From positions 1 to 64,000 of the forward strand of contig NZ_JAHTMW010000026.1 of NCBI RefSeq assembly GCF_026236535.1: DNA of 64,000 nt. Reading direction: 5' to 3'. This DNA is from Streptomyces sp. SKN60 (GTDB lineage: Bacteria; Actinomycetota; Actinomycetes; Streptomycetales; Streptomycetaceae). The notes below the pieces were generated by a model that saw only the letters and a program-made list of their open reading frames with translations, was not told the origin of the DNA and did not search any database. Shown piece by piece: positions 1 through 8,738 of this stretch. The translations under genes and the position numbers were made by a program. How positions within the stretch are numbered: the first letter of the stretch is position 1; the number at the start of each line of letters is the position of its first letter.

Positions 1-166
1 CCTTCGACGGCCGGCTCTCCGCAGCCCGTCAGTAACCCCGAACACCCTCGTTACACCGTTCGATTGACAGACCCCAGTAGAAACGAATCCGCAGCAATCA
101 GCTCCACCGGACTTCCTGCGCCGCAACTCGCCTGAGCTGTCTCTCGACTGCGCTCAGATGCCGGGA

Positions 167-655
167 TCAGTAGTGAGCACCGACCTTCGGGGGAATCTGC
201 GTCGCAGTCCCCAGGTTTTCACGCAGGAACGGCTGCGGAAGGTGTCCCAGTTCCACGAGCGGGGCGCAGAGGTCCCAGAAGTACTCGTGACTGGTGATCT
301 TGTTGTCGGCGTCGAACCGCCAGATGGTGCAGCACCGGATGGCGGACTGTTTGCCGTTGGCCTTCAGACCGGGCAGATAGTCGACACCGTCGTGGGTGCC
401 CTGGAAGGTGAGGGGTGTGATGACGATGCCCTTGGCCTCGTCCTCCATGTAGTCGATGTCGAAGACCCGCTCGTCCGAGAGGGCCTCGGTCCAGGACTTC
501 CAGAAGTTGATCAGGTCGTCCCGGCGGGCTCCGCCGGCGCCGAGGGCGTTGTCGTAGTACGTGACGTTCTCGGCGCACAGGTCCTTCATGGTGTCCCAGT
601 CGCGGTTGTTGTAGGCGTCGAGGAACCGTGCGGCGCGATCGGTGCGCTCAGACAT
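167..655 (-). CDS. SnoaL-like / NTF2-fold protein
   Basis: A 162-aa protein with the size and pattern of the SnoaL-like cone-fold family. An early segment reads FLDAYNNRDWDTMKDLCAEN, followed by alternating beta-strand segments and a late WRFDADNKITSHEYFWD stretch, which is typical of ester cyclases, isomerases and uncharacterised NTF2-like enzymes. The ATG at 655 was chosen over an upstream in-frame extension because a good GGAGG lies just before it. The upstream extension is Arg/Pro-rich and looks non-coding. No neighbouring gene gives a pathway, so the substrate is unknown. The fold call is fairly firm and the enzymatic role is open. Confidence 0.75.
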   Translation of the reverse strand: MSERTDRAARFLDAYNNRDWDTMKDLCAENVTYYDNALGAGGARRDDLINFWKSWTEALSDERVFDIDYMEDEAKGIVITPLTFQGTHDGVDYLPGLKANGKQSAIRCCTIWRFDADNKITSHEYFWDLCAPLVELGHLPQPFLRENLGTATQIPPKVGAHY

Positions 656-893
656 TTTCGCCTCCGTGAGGTACCACTGTCGCGGGCTGGATGGTCTCTG
701 CGCCCGCAGTGTCTTCACGCTAAGTCGCCAGGTTGCTCTCGGCCACCTGTGGCCGCCCCGGGCCTGAGCAGGCAGGAAACCGATCATCGTCTGATCCGCT
801 GAACTCGCTGCGGCAGCTCAGTCGGGCCCCGGCGGCGGGTCCCGACGGCGAGTCCGAGCGCCGGAATCCACTGGGCTGTCGGCGGTGGGGCGT

Positions 894-2357
894 TCAGGGG
901 CTTCCGGCTGGGTGATCGTCGAGCCAGGCCAAGCCGCCGATGTCGAGGTGGTGGCGTGCGCGTGTGACGGCCACGTAGGCGAGGCGGGCTTCGCCCGGGT
1001 CGATAGGCCCTGGAATCGGCTTGCCGTGGGCATCCTGCTCGTCAGTGTCCCTGGGCGGGGGGAAATCGTCGCCGATCTTCACCCGTGCCCATTCTCGGCC
1101 TTTGGCTTTGTGGGCGGTGGAGATGGTGACGTGCGCATGCGATTCCTGGGTGAGGTGGCTGACGGCGTTCAGAATGGCGTTGGTGCCGTGTGTGTCGACG
1201 AGGTCAACCAGAGGCTGCAAGTCACGCCCGGAGGGGTCGTATGCGGCGTAGTCCTGGACTGCTCCCCACGTGGGGAAGAGGACGAGTTCGGGATGGCTGG
1301 TAGAGCGTCCTCCTTGGAGCTGGCGGGCGGCGAGAGCGAGGGAGCGGAGGCTTTCGCCTCCGCCGACGAGGGCGACCCGGGCGCTGGCTGACAGGAGTGT
1401 CATCACGTGCTTCATGGCGCCGACGTTGGTGCGGCACAAAATCGCGTCAGGGGCGGTAAGGGGGCCGAGGTCGGTGGGTGTGCTGTTGCTGCCGGTGAGT
1501 CGCAGGGGTGCTTCGGCGATGGTGAGCCAGCGGTTGGCTTCTGTGGCGAGGACGGGTCCGAAGCGGAAGGAGCGGGAGAGGGTGAGGTGGGTTCCGTCGA
1601 ATCCGGTCATGACATCTTTGGCTCCGCGCCAGTGGTAGATGGCTTGTGCGGAGTCGCCGACCATGACGAGCTGGGCGTGGTCGCGCTGGCTGTTGAAGAT
1701 GTGCTCGACGACGGGGTTGGTGTCCTGGGCTTCGTCGAGGAAGAGGAAGTCGGCGTGGATTTTCGGGTTGGTCAGTGACCAGATCTTGAGGAAGTGGTCG
1801 GGGTCGAAGCGGACGGCTCCGTCGTCGGGGTGCTGCAGGTCGGCCCACGCCTTTTCGGCGTAGGGCAGGACGAGGTCGGCGAGCTCTCGGTGGTGTTCGG
1901 GGTTGTCGAGGCCGCGCAGGGGCGGGACATGGCGGCGGGTGAGAACCGCGTCCGCGGAATGGCAGAAGCGGGTCACGGTACGCAGGACGGCGTTCGACAG
2001 GGTGGCGGGCATAAGGGTGTGCTCGGCGACGCGGGCCGGCTTGGTGATGCCGAGGTCCTGACCGGTCTGCCAGGCGGGGCGGCGGGGTGCGCCGAGGCGG
2101 CGTGCGTAGCGGTGGCCGAGGGCGGCGTAGGCGAGGGAGTGGGCGGTTTTGCAGATGACGGTGGACGGGAAGCGGGCGGCGGCTTCCTGGGCGATGGCGC
2201 GGTTGTAGGCGAGGTAGCGGCCGCGGCGCTTCGTTCCGGAGGCGAGGAGGGCGAGGGTGGAGGTCTTTCCGGTGCCGGCGCCGGCCTGGAGTGCCATGTG
2301 GTCTCCGGCGTGGAAGTGGTCGGCTGCTTGGGTCTGTTCGTCGGTGGGCGTGAACAA
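894..2357 (-). CDS. UvrD/Rep-type (superfamily 1) DNA helicase
   Basis: About 487 aa with the SF1A helicase motifs in order: Q-motif region TPTDEQ at the start, Walker A QAGAGTGKTS, Walker B/motif II FLFLDEAQDTNP, motif III MVGDSAQAIYHWRGA, motif V STAHKAKGREW and motif VI AYVAVTRARHHLD. ATP-dependent strand separation in repair or element maintenance is the expected role. It is shorter than UvrD or PcrA (about 700 aa), so the accessory subdomains are reduced. The frame stays open upstream to 2768, but that part is Arg/Pro-rich and antisense-like and overlaps the next gene. A TTG at 2357, just before the Q-motif, is the best start; the start is uncertain. It follows the DUF6083-like gene by 80 bp on the same strand. 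Confidence 0.85.
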   Translation of the reverse strand: MFTPTDEQTQAADHFHAGDHMALQAGAGTGKTSTLALLASGTKRRGRYLAYNRAIAQEAAARFPSTVICKTAHSLAYAALGHRYARRLGAPRRPAWQTGQDLGITKPARVAEHTLMPATLSNAVLRTVTRFCHSADAVLTRRHVPPLRGLDNPEHHRELADLVLPYAEKAWADLQHPDDGAVRFDPDHFLKIWSLTNPKIHADFLFLDEAQDTNPVVEHIFNSQRDHAQLVMVGDSAQAIYHWRGAKDVMTGFDGTHLTLSRSFRFGPVLATEANRWLTIAEAPLRLTGSNSTPTDLGPLTAPDAILCRTNVGAMKHVMTLLSASARVALVGGGESLRSLALAARQLQGGRSTSHPELVLFPTWGAVQDYAAYDPSGRDLQPLVDLVDTHGTNAILNAVSHLTQESHAHVTISTAHKAKGREWARVKIGDDFPPPRDTDEQDAHGKPIPGPIDPGEARLAYVAVTRARHHLDIGGLAWLDDHPAGSP

Positions 2358-2437
2358 CGTGGGGTGTGCTCCGGATCGGGCAACGCTGGGCAGGGTGGGG
2401 TGGGGTGCGACGTCTGGGGTTCTTGGGCGGTGTGGTC

Positions 2438-3304
2438 TCAGCTGTGTCGTCGGGTGCCTTGTGGCAGCCGGGTGGCAAGGAACTGGTGGTGAAGCAGCGG
2501 GTCGAGGAGCTCCCAGTCGGCGAGGGCGAGGTCGGGTGCGGCGTTGATGGTCGCGTGGGTGGGGCAGCGTTGTGTGCGCCAGCGGACCTGCTCGCTGTAG
2601 GGGAGGTGACTCAGGTCGTAGACGGCGATGTCGGTTGCGGGCAGGCCGAGTTGTTGGGTGCTGCGGCGGTGAGGTGTGGATGGCATGAGGGTCCAGCGTC
2701 CTGGGGTGGCGCCGGGGGCGAGGACCGGGTTGGTGCAGCGGGTGCGGCGTACGGTCTGGGCGACGCACTGAATGTCATCGATGGAGGCGCTGGCGATGTA
2801 GCGGCCATAGAGGAGTTGGACGACGGGGCGCGCGGGCGTGCACGGGTACGGGTCATCGGGGTGGGGTTCGGTCTCGGGGTGGCCTCCTGGGGTGAGGAGG
2901 CCGGCATCAATGAGGCGGCGGGTGTTGAGTGCGAGGCGTCGTCTGATGTCGTCCAGGGCGGGTGACACTGCATCGGGGGTGACACGGGCCGGGCACAGTG
3001 CGAGGTGTGCGAGGCGGCACCAGGGGCCGCCGTCGCCGGCGGGGTAGGCGATGCCCGAGGCGAGGTGCCAGCGGTGCGACTCGGGGACGATGGCGGTCGG
3101 CAGTTCGAAGGGGTGAAGCGGGATGGCCCGTCGGTTGCTGGTGGTGTGCCAGTTAACTGGGTTGCCGCAGTCGCGGCAGTGGGAGGACTGGGCGATGCGG
3201 AGCAGACGGCTGGGACTATCGCGTGCGACAGTCAGGGATCGTCGGCGGCCTTGCGTCTTGGGCGTGCCGTCCCAGTGGCGTCCAGTGGTGCGGGTGGAGT
3301 GCAT
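2438..3304 (-). CDS. DUF6083-like zinc-ribbon protein
   Basis: A 288-aa protein. Near residues 35-100 it has a Cys-rich segment, HCRDCGNPVNWH, then PLHPFELP, RWHLASGIAY and CRLAHLALCPAR. I recognise this arrangement from Streptomyces proteins annotated DUF6083. The paired Cys/His residues suggest a zinc ribbon. The C-terminal half contains a second region with RRTRCTNPV. The function is unknown. It lies directly upstream of the helicase on the same strand, so the two may be cotranscribed. The ATG at 3304 was chosen because the upstream extension is Arg-rich and lacks domain character. Confidence 0.65.
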   Translation of the reverse strand: MHSTRTTGRHWDGTPKTQGRRRSLTVARDSPSRLLRIAQSSHCRDCGNPVNWHTTSNRRAIPLHPFELPTAIVPESHRWHLASGIAYPAGDGGPWCRLAHLALCPARVTPDAVSPALDDIRRRLALNTRRLIDAGLLTPGGHPETEPHPDDPYPCTPARPVVQLLYGRYIASASIDDIQCVAQTVRRTRCTNPVLAPGATPGRWTLMPSTPHRRSTQQLGLPATDIAVYDLSHLPYSEQVRWRTQRCPTHATINAAPDLALADWELLDPLLHHQFLATRLPQGTRRHS

Positions 3305-3461
3305 GGGCGTGAAGGTTCCAGGTGACACACCGGGACTGCGGCGACCGTCGCCGCACATTCGCCTGACCGGCCCAACAGGCAGGAACACACGCCCGATGGT
3401 CCGAAATTTCGTTCTGGATCGCTGACCGGTTCGAGTGGTCCTTCACGGTGGAAGTTGGGGG

Positions 3462-3749
3462 CTAGTCTGCAGTGCCTGGCGGCTCGTGCTCCTCACAGAG
3501 AGCAGCGAAGAGATCCTCGAAAGGGACGCCGAAGGCATGGCCGAGGGCGTGCCAGGTGTCGAGTGACCCGATAGTGCGGCCCTGCTCGATTTCAATGAGC
3601 GTGCGCCTGGATTTGCCAGTCCGTTCGGCGAGGTCGTCGTAGGACCAGCCGCGCTCGCCCCTCAGCCGCACGAGCCGAAGGCGGAGCGCTTCGAAGTTCG
3701 GCTCGGGCGGCAAGATCGTCACCCGACCATCCGACGACTCCGACGCCAA
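3462..3749 (-). CDS. XRE-family helix-turn-helix regulator
   Basis: A 95-aa small regulator with a Cro/CI-type HTH: LRLVRLRGERGWSYDDLAER, then TGKSRRTLIEIEQGRTIGSLDTWHALGHAFGVPFEDLF. It is almost entirely the DNA-binding domain with no effector domain. The frame opens with TTG at 3749; an in-frame GTG at 3722 is an equally possible start and neither has a strong ribosome binding site. It is divergent from the Cys-rich gene at 3903. Immediately upstream sits a perfect 18-bp inverted repeat, which is the obvious candidate operator for this protein on both promoters (inference). Confidence 0.85.
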   Translation of the reverse strand: MASESSDGRVTILPPEPNFEALRLRLVRLRGERGWSYDDLAERTGKSRRTLIEIEQGRTIGSLDTWHALGHAFGVPFEDLFAALCEEHEPPGTAD

Positions 3750-3756
3750 ACCTGTC

Positions 3757-3820
3757 AGTGCAGACCTCTGCCCTATTTACGAGGGTGCGGAGGTCGCCCC
3801 GCAGGGCAGAGGTCTGCACT
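3757..3820. promoter_or_regulatory. Perfect 18-bp inverted repeat, candidate operator
   Basis: AGTGCAGACCTCTGCCCT at 3757-3774 is exactly mirrored by AGGGCAGAGGTCTGCACT at 3803-3820, with a 28-bp spacer. Each arm contains its own imperfect dyad, GCAGA-CC-TCTGC, so this could be two operator sites about 46 bp apart centre to centre. It occupies the intergenic space between the divergent XRE regulator and the Cys-rich gene. Binding by that XRE protein is inferred from position only. Confidence 0.7.
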
Positions 3821-3902
3821 ACGGTGTGCGGCCGTCACCCTCTTCCCGGCAAGGCCCCTCCGGCCTGGCTCGGCCCGGTGACGGAAAGGAGTCAAGGGCC
3901 CG

Positions 3903-4901
3903 ATGAGGCTGTGCACCATGCGCGCTGCGGCGCCGCGTACGTGGGTTGTCGAGTTGCGCCCCCTCCCCCAGGGGCCACTTCTCGTCTGCCCCCAGTGCTC
4001 CTCGGCGCCACGAGCACTCCAGGGACGCTCCGCGCGAGCCGCTGCCTTGGCGCACCTCGCGCAGCATGCCCGCTCTTGCCCCCTCCCCCCGCACTTGAGG
4101 ACATGCCAATGCCACGAACGAGGCTGCTACTGGCATCCGCGCCACCGCGGCTGCGCCGGCCCCGTCCTGCTGGTCCTCGCGCGCCGGCACGGAGGCCGGC
4201 TGTGGCGGCTCACGGACGCCTGCACAGCGTGCGCCCATGCCATGCCAGATGCGTCAGTCGTACCGGAGACCAGGCTCACGCGCCCTTCACCACTATCCCG
4301 CCGCGTTCCGGTACGTCACCGCCGACCGTGCGACGTCAATGCCAGTGCCCTGCTGGCCGGGCAGATGCTCAGCTATCTGGCAGCGTCCCTACCCCTTCAC
4401 GCCACTCCCGAGGCCCGGCTCCTCGCCCTCCAGACCGTCTTGCGCGCCAGCTCCTCAGGCGCTGTCCGCCTGCGAAATGGACTCGTCCACGGCATGGGCC
4501 ACGGATCCATGAGCAGCGCATGGAAGGAACTCGCGGACAGCCGGTTCGTCACCCCCGCTCTATCCACCGACTCGCTCCACACGGGTCGGCTCACCGACTC
4601 GGTGACCGGCATGCCGAGCTCCGCCGTGCGCCGACAGGCAGCCGACTGGGCTCTGCGCACAGCACGTCAGGCCCGCGCTCGCGGGCTCGGGCCGAGGGGG
4701 CAGCTACTGTCGGTGGGCCTTCACGCGCTCACCGGTCCGTCTCGACGCAACGGCTCTGCCGACACCGACCACGTGGCTCGCCTCTGCGGACTCGCGGCGA
4801 GCAGCCTCCTTCACGAGTTCGAGCGCCTGGTCGCGACAGGGATGCTAATGGGCTGGACCCTCTCCTCCACGGAAGAGCAGGCCACCTGGAAACTGGGGTG
4901 A
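3903..4901 (+). CDS. Cys/His-rich protein with N-terminal zinc-binding region and HTH-like C-terminus
   Basis: A 332-aa protein. Residues 25-110 carry CPQC, HARSC, RTCQCHERGCYWHPRHRGCAG and DACTACAHA, enough Cys and His for two zinc ions. The middle and C-terminal parts (about 150-332) are helical; the end, HVARLCGLAASSLLHEFERL followed by GMLMGWTL, resembles a winged-helix or HTH unit. An AAGGAG lies about 11 nt before the ATG. It is divergent from the XRE regulator at 3462-3749 across the inverted repeat. I recognise such XRE/Cys-rich pairs from Streptomyces accessory DNA but know no function; a nucleic-acid-binding role is inference. Confidence 0.65.
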   Translation: MRLCTMRAAAPRTWVVELRPLPQGPLLVCPQCSSAPRALQGRSARAAALAHLAQHARSCPLPPHLRTCQCHERGCYWHPRHRGCAGPVLLVLARRHGGRLWRLTDACTACAHAMPDASVVPETRLTRPSPLSRRVPVRHRRPCDVNASALLAGQMLSYLAASLPLHATPEARLLALQTVLRASSSGAVRLRNGLVHGMGHGSMSSAWKELADSRFVTPALSTDSLHTGRLTDSVTGMPSSAVRRQAADWALRTARQARARGLGPRGQLLSVGLHALTGPSRRNGSADTDHVARLCGLAASSLLHEFERLVATGMLMGWTLSSTEEQATWKLG

Positions 4902-5254
4902 GCGGATTCGCCTGTGCACCGAACTGCGTGGTCGAGAGCCCCCCGCGCATGAAGTGCAAAGCTGTGCCATGCCCTTCTCGACAACGGCGCGTAAAGCAGC
5001 GGGGACGGGGGCGTGTGGACGTCGCCCGTCGTCCCGGGGCCGCCCGGAGGCGGCAGGGTGCGCAGCGTCGAGCGCGGCAAGGGACGAGCGACAAGCCGCC
5101 CGCGGTGGCATGAGCGTTGACGGGAGTTCGTCGTCGTGGCGTGGGCTTTCCGAGGGTCAGGCAGAGCGTGTGGGCGTGGACGGCTGTCCGCTTGCTGCTT
5201 GGGCACAGGCCGTCAGGTCGAGGTATCTGGCGGGGCACAGAAGTTCGCGAGCGA
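4902..5254. other. No supportable gene
   Basis: About 350 bp after the Cys-rich gene. All open frames here are Arg/Pro/Ala-rich and lack recognisable domains or a ribosome binding site. Nothing is called. Confidence 0.5.
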
Positions 5255-5645
5255 CTACGGGTGGGCGGTCAGCGTGACCGTGCCGGAAGCCCAGTGGGCG
5301 GCGGTCTTGTAGGCAGCGATTGCATCTTGCCCCCCGTTCGACAGCGTGTCGATCATCTGGAGCCAGTCCGAGTCGAACCCCAGAGGCAGCCGCACGCCCA
5401 TCGTTACGTTTGCGGCGGCGCTGGTGGGGTCCGGGTCCGGAGGGCGCAGTCGAGCGTTCCTGTCATAGTGCTCGTCGTCCGGACTGGGACCGTCGTAGGC
5501 CTCTTTGCCTCCAGCCCGAGCACATCCGCGCCAGCTGCGGCGTGGACCGCCCGCGTTCATACAGGGCCGTCGCAGTTCGCTCGATTGCGGCCGCGTCAAC
5601 GAGTCGGCGGCTCCTCGCATTGGCGCTCCGCGTATGACGCGGCAC
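5255..5645 (-). pseudogene. Frameshifted remnant of an unrecognised gene
   Basis: Two minus-strand pieces in different frames appear to be one decayed coding region. The upstream piece contains LVDAAAIERTATALYERG and STPQLARM. After a shift near 5515 the text continues as KEAYDGPSPDDEHYDRNARL, then FDSDWLQMIDTLSNGGQDAI, ending SGTVTLTAHP. The amino-acid composition of both pieces is protein-like, unlike the surrounding antisense frames. The family is not recognised. Confidence 0.4.
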
Positions 5646-5739
5646 GGGACAGGTATGGCACTGCCCAGTGGTGCAGCCAGGGGTGGCTTTGAAGGCTGCT
5701 GGCGGTCTTGGTCCGGTCGGACTGGATGGTGCGCCAGTG

Positions 5740-6130
5740 GTCTGGGTTGAAGTTCGCTCTCAGGAAGTCGGGCACGGACCCGGGTCATCACGTACAGGTT
5801 CACCCCGTGGCGGCGATGCTTGTGGGAGAAGTCGGCCCGGCTGTCACCTACGCGATCGCACTCTGCGAGCGTGCCGTCGAGCAGTACATAATCAGGATCG
5901 GTCTCCCGCAGGATCCGCAGCAGTCCGGAGGGCTCGGCGGGACAGGTGGTCGACGGCTGCGGGACACAGGCGCCGGCAGTACCCGACGGATATACCAAAG
6001 TCTGCGGCGATCTGAGCGAGGGTGTCGTGCCGGCGGAGGTAGGCCAGGCCGACGAGGGCCCACTGGTGAAGTGAGAGTTTGCAGCGGCGGTCACCCTCGC
6101 CGGTGACGATGAGCATGGTTACCCACTCGG
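5740..6130 (-). pseudogene. IS5-type transposase remnant (N-terminal half)
   Basis: Minus-strand pieces in more than one frame read MLIVTGEGDRRCKL, LVGLAYLRRHDTLAQIAADF and then DYVLLDGTLAECDRVGDSRA DFSHKHRRHGVN. These match, with substitutions, the IS5-type transposase present at 33970-34777 and 55522-56330. It is frameshifted and truncated, so inactive. Confidence 0.75.
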
Positions 6131-6260
6131 CCAGGTCCGCTCGATCCAGGTGACGATCGCGATCCGCAACTCCTGGCGGGTGGCCCAGGTGCGTCGGTCG
6201 AGGACGTTCTTCTGCAGCAGCGCGAAGAAGCTCTCCATCGCGGCGTTGTCGCTGGCCGCC
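6119..6260 (-). pseudogene. IS3-family orfB 3' fragment
   Basis: The last about 45 codons read SDNAAMESFFALLQKN, then RRTWATRQELRIAIVTWIERT, the conserved DDE-integrase end (the S-N-A-x-E-S-F-F motif) of IS3-family transposases. The remainder of the enzyme is absent. It abuts the IS5-type remnant, so one element probably inserted into or recombined with the other. Confidence 0.7.
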
Positions 6261-6505
6261 CGCGGCAGGACTGTTATGACCGGCAGTCTGCAGCGGTTCG
6301 CGGCCGTTCTGGGGGTTCTGAGCCCAGTTGGGCACTGCGTCGAGGTAGCGCTTGATGCCGGAGGCCAGGCGGAGCTTGTCCGGGGTGCCCGGGAACTCGC
6401 GAATCGCCTGGAGGAGTTCCCGCTCCGCCGTCCGGTGATCTTGACGTCGAGCACGTCCAGAAGTTCGTCCCCCTTCCTCCGAGACAGAGGACGCTGCAGC
6501 TGGCT

Positions 6506-7021
6506 TTAGATCTCCGCGTTGGCGAACGACCGGAGGGCGAGTGACGCCTGCTGCGGGTCGAATCGGCCGATCAGGTCGAGGTGTATCGGGTCGGCCGCGA
6601 ACACCGCACCGTTGCCGTTGGCGAGGAACACCGTGACCACGGTCTTGACGTACTGGCGAACAAGGTCGGCGGGGACAGACCCGTGCTGTCCCACGAGTTC
6701 GGCGAGCCGCCGGGCTACTCGCGGTTCGTTGTAGAAGTTGTTCATGGCAAGGTGCACGTCCATGAGCTCCTCGATCACCTCGGCCATCTCCGAGACCTTG
6801 ACCGCCCCGGGGAGGTGACTGCCACCCTGGGCAAGGTCGATGAGCTGGCGGGCAAGGGCGGCCTGCGCATGGTCGGCATCGGCAAGGAAGCGTCCGAGGC
6901 GGGTGCCAACCCAGAAGCGGGTGTCGTCGGAGATGTAGGGCCAGAGCTTCGGCCAGAGGTCGCGAATGTTGTCGAGCATGTGCGGCTCGGCGCCGATGGC
7001 GGTGTAGACCCCGAAGATGGG
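6506..7021 (-). pseudogene. C-terminal fragment of an unrecognised protein
   Basis: About 170 codons of convincing protein text on the minus strand, including IGAEPHMLDNIRDLWPKLWP, DDTRFWVGTRLGRFLADADH, VSEMAEVIEELMDVHLAMNN and DPIHLDLIGRFDPQQASLAL. It is largely helical. Upstream (above about 7021) the frame runs into sequence that belongs to an IS3 element on the other strand, so the 5' part has been lost. Not recognised; possibly the end of a larger accessory or defence-type protein. Confidence 0.5.
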
Positions 7022-7440
7022 GGCTAACCCGAGACGCTGCGGAACTGGTCCGGGCGGCCGGAGCGAGTCGGTCCCGGGAATGCCGGGCGGGGGTGCTGAC
7101 GGAGCCGCCCACACCACTGGGGGCGGGGAACGCCGCTCTGCGCAAGAAGGTCCGCGAGCTGGAGAAGGAACGCGAGATCCTGCGGAAGGCGGCGAAGTAT
7201 TTCGCCGGGGAGACACGTGGGTGAACCGCTTCGGCGTGAAGCGGCTGTGCACCATCCGCGGCATCGCCCGTTCGAGCTTGTACTACTGGCGCCGAACGGC
7301 TGCGGACCGGGCCGCACGGTAGGCGGCCGACGCGCGACTCGCTGTCCGGGTGCGGGCCGTGCACTGGGCATCCGACGGCACATACGGTGTCCCGACGATC
7401 ACCGCCGAGCGGCACGATGAGGGCGACCCGCTTGCTCCGC
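7022..7440 (+). pseudogene. IS3-family orfA/orfB 5' remnant
   Basis: Plus-strand pieces in several frames: NPETLRNW (orfA HTH end), ELEKEREILRKAAKYFAGET (orfA leucine-zipper end), then GVKRLCTIRGIARSSLYYWR and AVHWASDGTYGVPTITAE (start of orfB). Order and content match an IS3 element, but frames are broken and the downstream catalytic part is missing. Confidence 0.75.
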
Positions 7441-7448
7441 CGGTGACG

Positions 7449-7667
7449 TCAGGCTGCTTCAGCGCGCCGGCGCCTGCCCAGCGGATGCCTTCTCACTGCG
7501 GATACGGGCGCGCTCGCGTCGTTGAGCGGCCAGGACTTCAGGGTGCGGGCGTTCTTGTTCCACCAGCGCAGGTAGGCGTGCGGGGCCGGGTCTGGACGGT
7601 GTGGGTTCCGTAGAGCAGCCTGACCAGCACACCGATGGTGTCCGTCACGACGCAGCGGGCTCGTCAC
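7449..7667 (-). pseudogene. Transposase C-terminal fragment (IS630-like)
   Basis: The 72-codon minus frame contains PAPHAYLRWWNKNARTLKSW and ends RRRRAEAA, resembling the variable end of IS630-type transposases. No catalytic residues are present. It abuts the WhiB-transposase fusion downstream. Confidence 0.45.
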
Positions 7668-8319
7668 AGCCCACGGCGAGCTGCAGCCAGCTCAGTTCAT
7701 CGGTGGGATCGGCCTGCGTGAGCAGCGCCTGCCGAATACGGTCCCAGGTTCCGTCGGCGAGCCATCGGTGGTGCCGTTTGATGACACCACTCCACGAGCC
7801 GAAGGATGCTGGCAGAGCGCGCCAGCTAGCGCCGGTGTGGTACTTCCAAGCGATCGCTTCGATCACCTGACGGTGAGGACGCCACCGGCCACCCCGAGAT
7901 GGTTTGGGGGCGGGAAGCAGCGGCTCGATCCGGGCCCACTGCGCGTCGTTGAGTAGCAATTTCCCCTCTGAGAGGTCCGCCAGTTGCCACTCTGTGGCAT
8001 TGGCAGTGCTGTGGCCTTCGGCTGCCATCCTGCGGCGCTCTGATGAAGTCTTACCTCCCCACACTCCCACACGCTCGCGGCTCTGCAATGCGACCTGCAG
8101 GCAGAATTTGTCCACGGGACAGCGGGCGCATACCTGCTTGGCAGACTGAGCCCAGTTGAGGCCCGGCGTCCCCACATCGTGACTGAAGAAGAGGTTCGGG
8201 TCGACAGCCGGGTCGGCGCAGGCTGCCCGGCGCCTCCAGTCACTCACGCTGCCGCCAGCCGCGGAAGGCGGCCCACCGGCCGACGCCTCCAGCTGTGCCC
8301 TCTGATTTCGCATCACCAT
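7645..8319 (-). CDS. WhiB-like (Wbl) protein fused in frame to an IS5-type transposase N-terminus
   Basis: Residues about 28-100 are a complete WhiB-like domain: RAACADPAVDPNLFF (Cys 1), QVCARCPVDKFC (Cys 2-4) and the turn motif VGVWGG followed by SSERRRM. Four Cys should hold a [4Fe-4S] cluster. From about residue 120 the frame changes identity to an IS5-type transposase start: LLLNDAQWARIEPLLP, GGRWRPHRQVIEAIAWKYHT and LADGTWDRIRQALLTQADP. It stops before the first catalytic Asp. The normal Wbl basic tail has thus been replaced by a transposase fragment. Starts ATG 8319 or 8313. A 17-bp palindrome (8398-8414) lies upstream. The Wbl half could still bind a cluster and a sigma factor; whether it is functional is unknown. 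Confidence 0.75.
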   Translation of the reverse strand: MVMRNQRAQLEASAGGPPSAAGGSVSDWRRRAACADPAVDPNLFFSHDVGTPGLNWAQSAKQVCARCPVDKFCLQVALQSRERVGVWGGKTSSERRRMAAEGHSTANATEWQLADLSEGKLLLNDAQWARIEPLLPAPKPSRGGRWRPHRQVIEAIAWKYHTGASWRALPASFGSWSGVIKRHHRWLADGTWDRIRQALLTQADPTDELSWLQLAVGCDEPAAS

Positions 8320-8397
8320 GATCCACTTACTCGCTTAACGTCCCGGTCAGTTCCTCCGGCCTTCCCTTGAGGGGAACACAGTCCTGCACTGTGGCTT

Positions 8398-8414
8398 TGA
8401 GTAATTTCTACTCA
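8398..8414. promoter_or_regulatory. TGAGTA-N5-TACTCA palindrome (perfect)
   Basis: TGAGTA-ATTTC-TACTCA, a perfect 17-bp interrupted palindrome 78 bp upstream of the WhiB-like fusion gene (minus strand). One of three sites with both GAGTA/TACTC half-sites exact. Confidence 0.6.
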
Positions 8415-8660
8415 GAGGTCGCTTTTGCCTGATATTTCATCCCGGAATGGGTTTGTTTGGCGGCCTTCTTCGGGTCGCGCCAGGAGATGGTGTTCTCGCC
8501 GGTGAGGCGGCGGGCCGTGAGGTTGATCATCGCGAGGTGGATCATGCCTTCGGAGCGGGCCGGGAGGGTTTCGGGATCGGATGTCGATGCCGCGGGTGGC
8601 GGCATGCTCGACGAGCTGCTGGCGGTAGCCGCCGTCGACCCAGACCTTGTTAGCGGCCAT
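8408..8660 (-). pseudogene. IS5-type transposase C-terminal remnant
   Basis: Minus-strand pieces in two frames: KVWVDGGYRQQLVEHAATRG IDI and, after a shift, SEGMIHLAMINLTARRLTGE then ISWRDP. This is the end of an IS5-family DDE transposase. It is frameshifted and lacks the catalytic core. Confidence 0.65.
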
Positions 8661-8738
8661 GCAGTTCTCCCCGCTGACGGCCAGCGGAACCTCCCCGGTG
8701 GCGGCCAGATATCTCTCCCCGCCCTCGGTCGGTGTGGA

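Noticed and set aside
3758..5113. A 451-codon plus-strand frame overlapping the Cys-rich gene
   Set aside because: Arg/Pro-rich and in the wrong frame; the 332-aa frame carries the Cys/His pattern and a ribosome binding site.
5892..7415. A 507-codon minus-strand frame
   Set aside because: It strings together unrelated IS fragments in one chance-open frame; only its last part is real transposase text.
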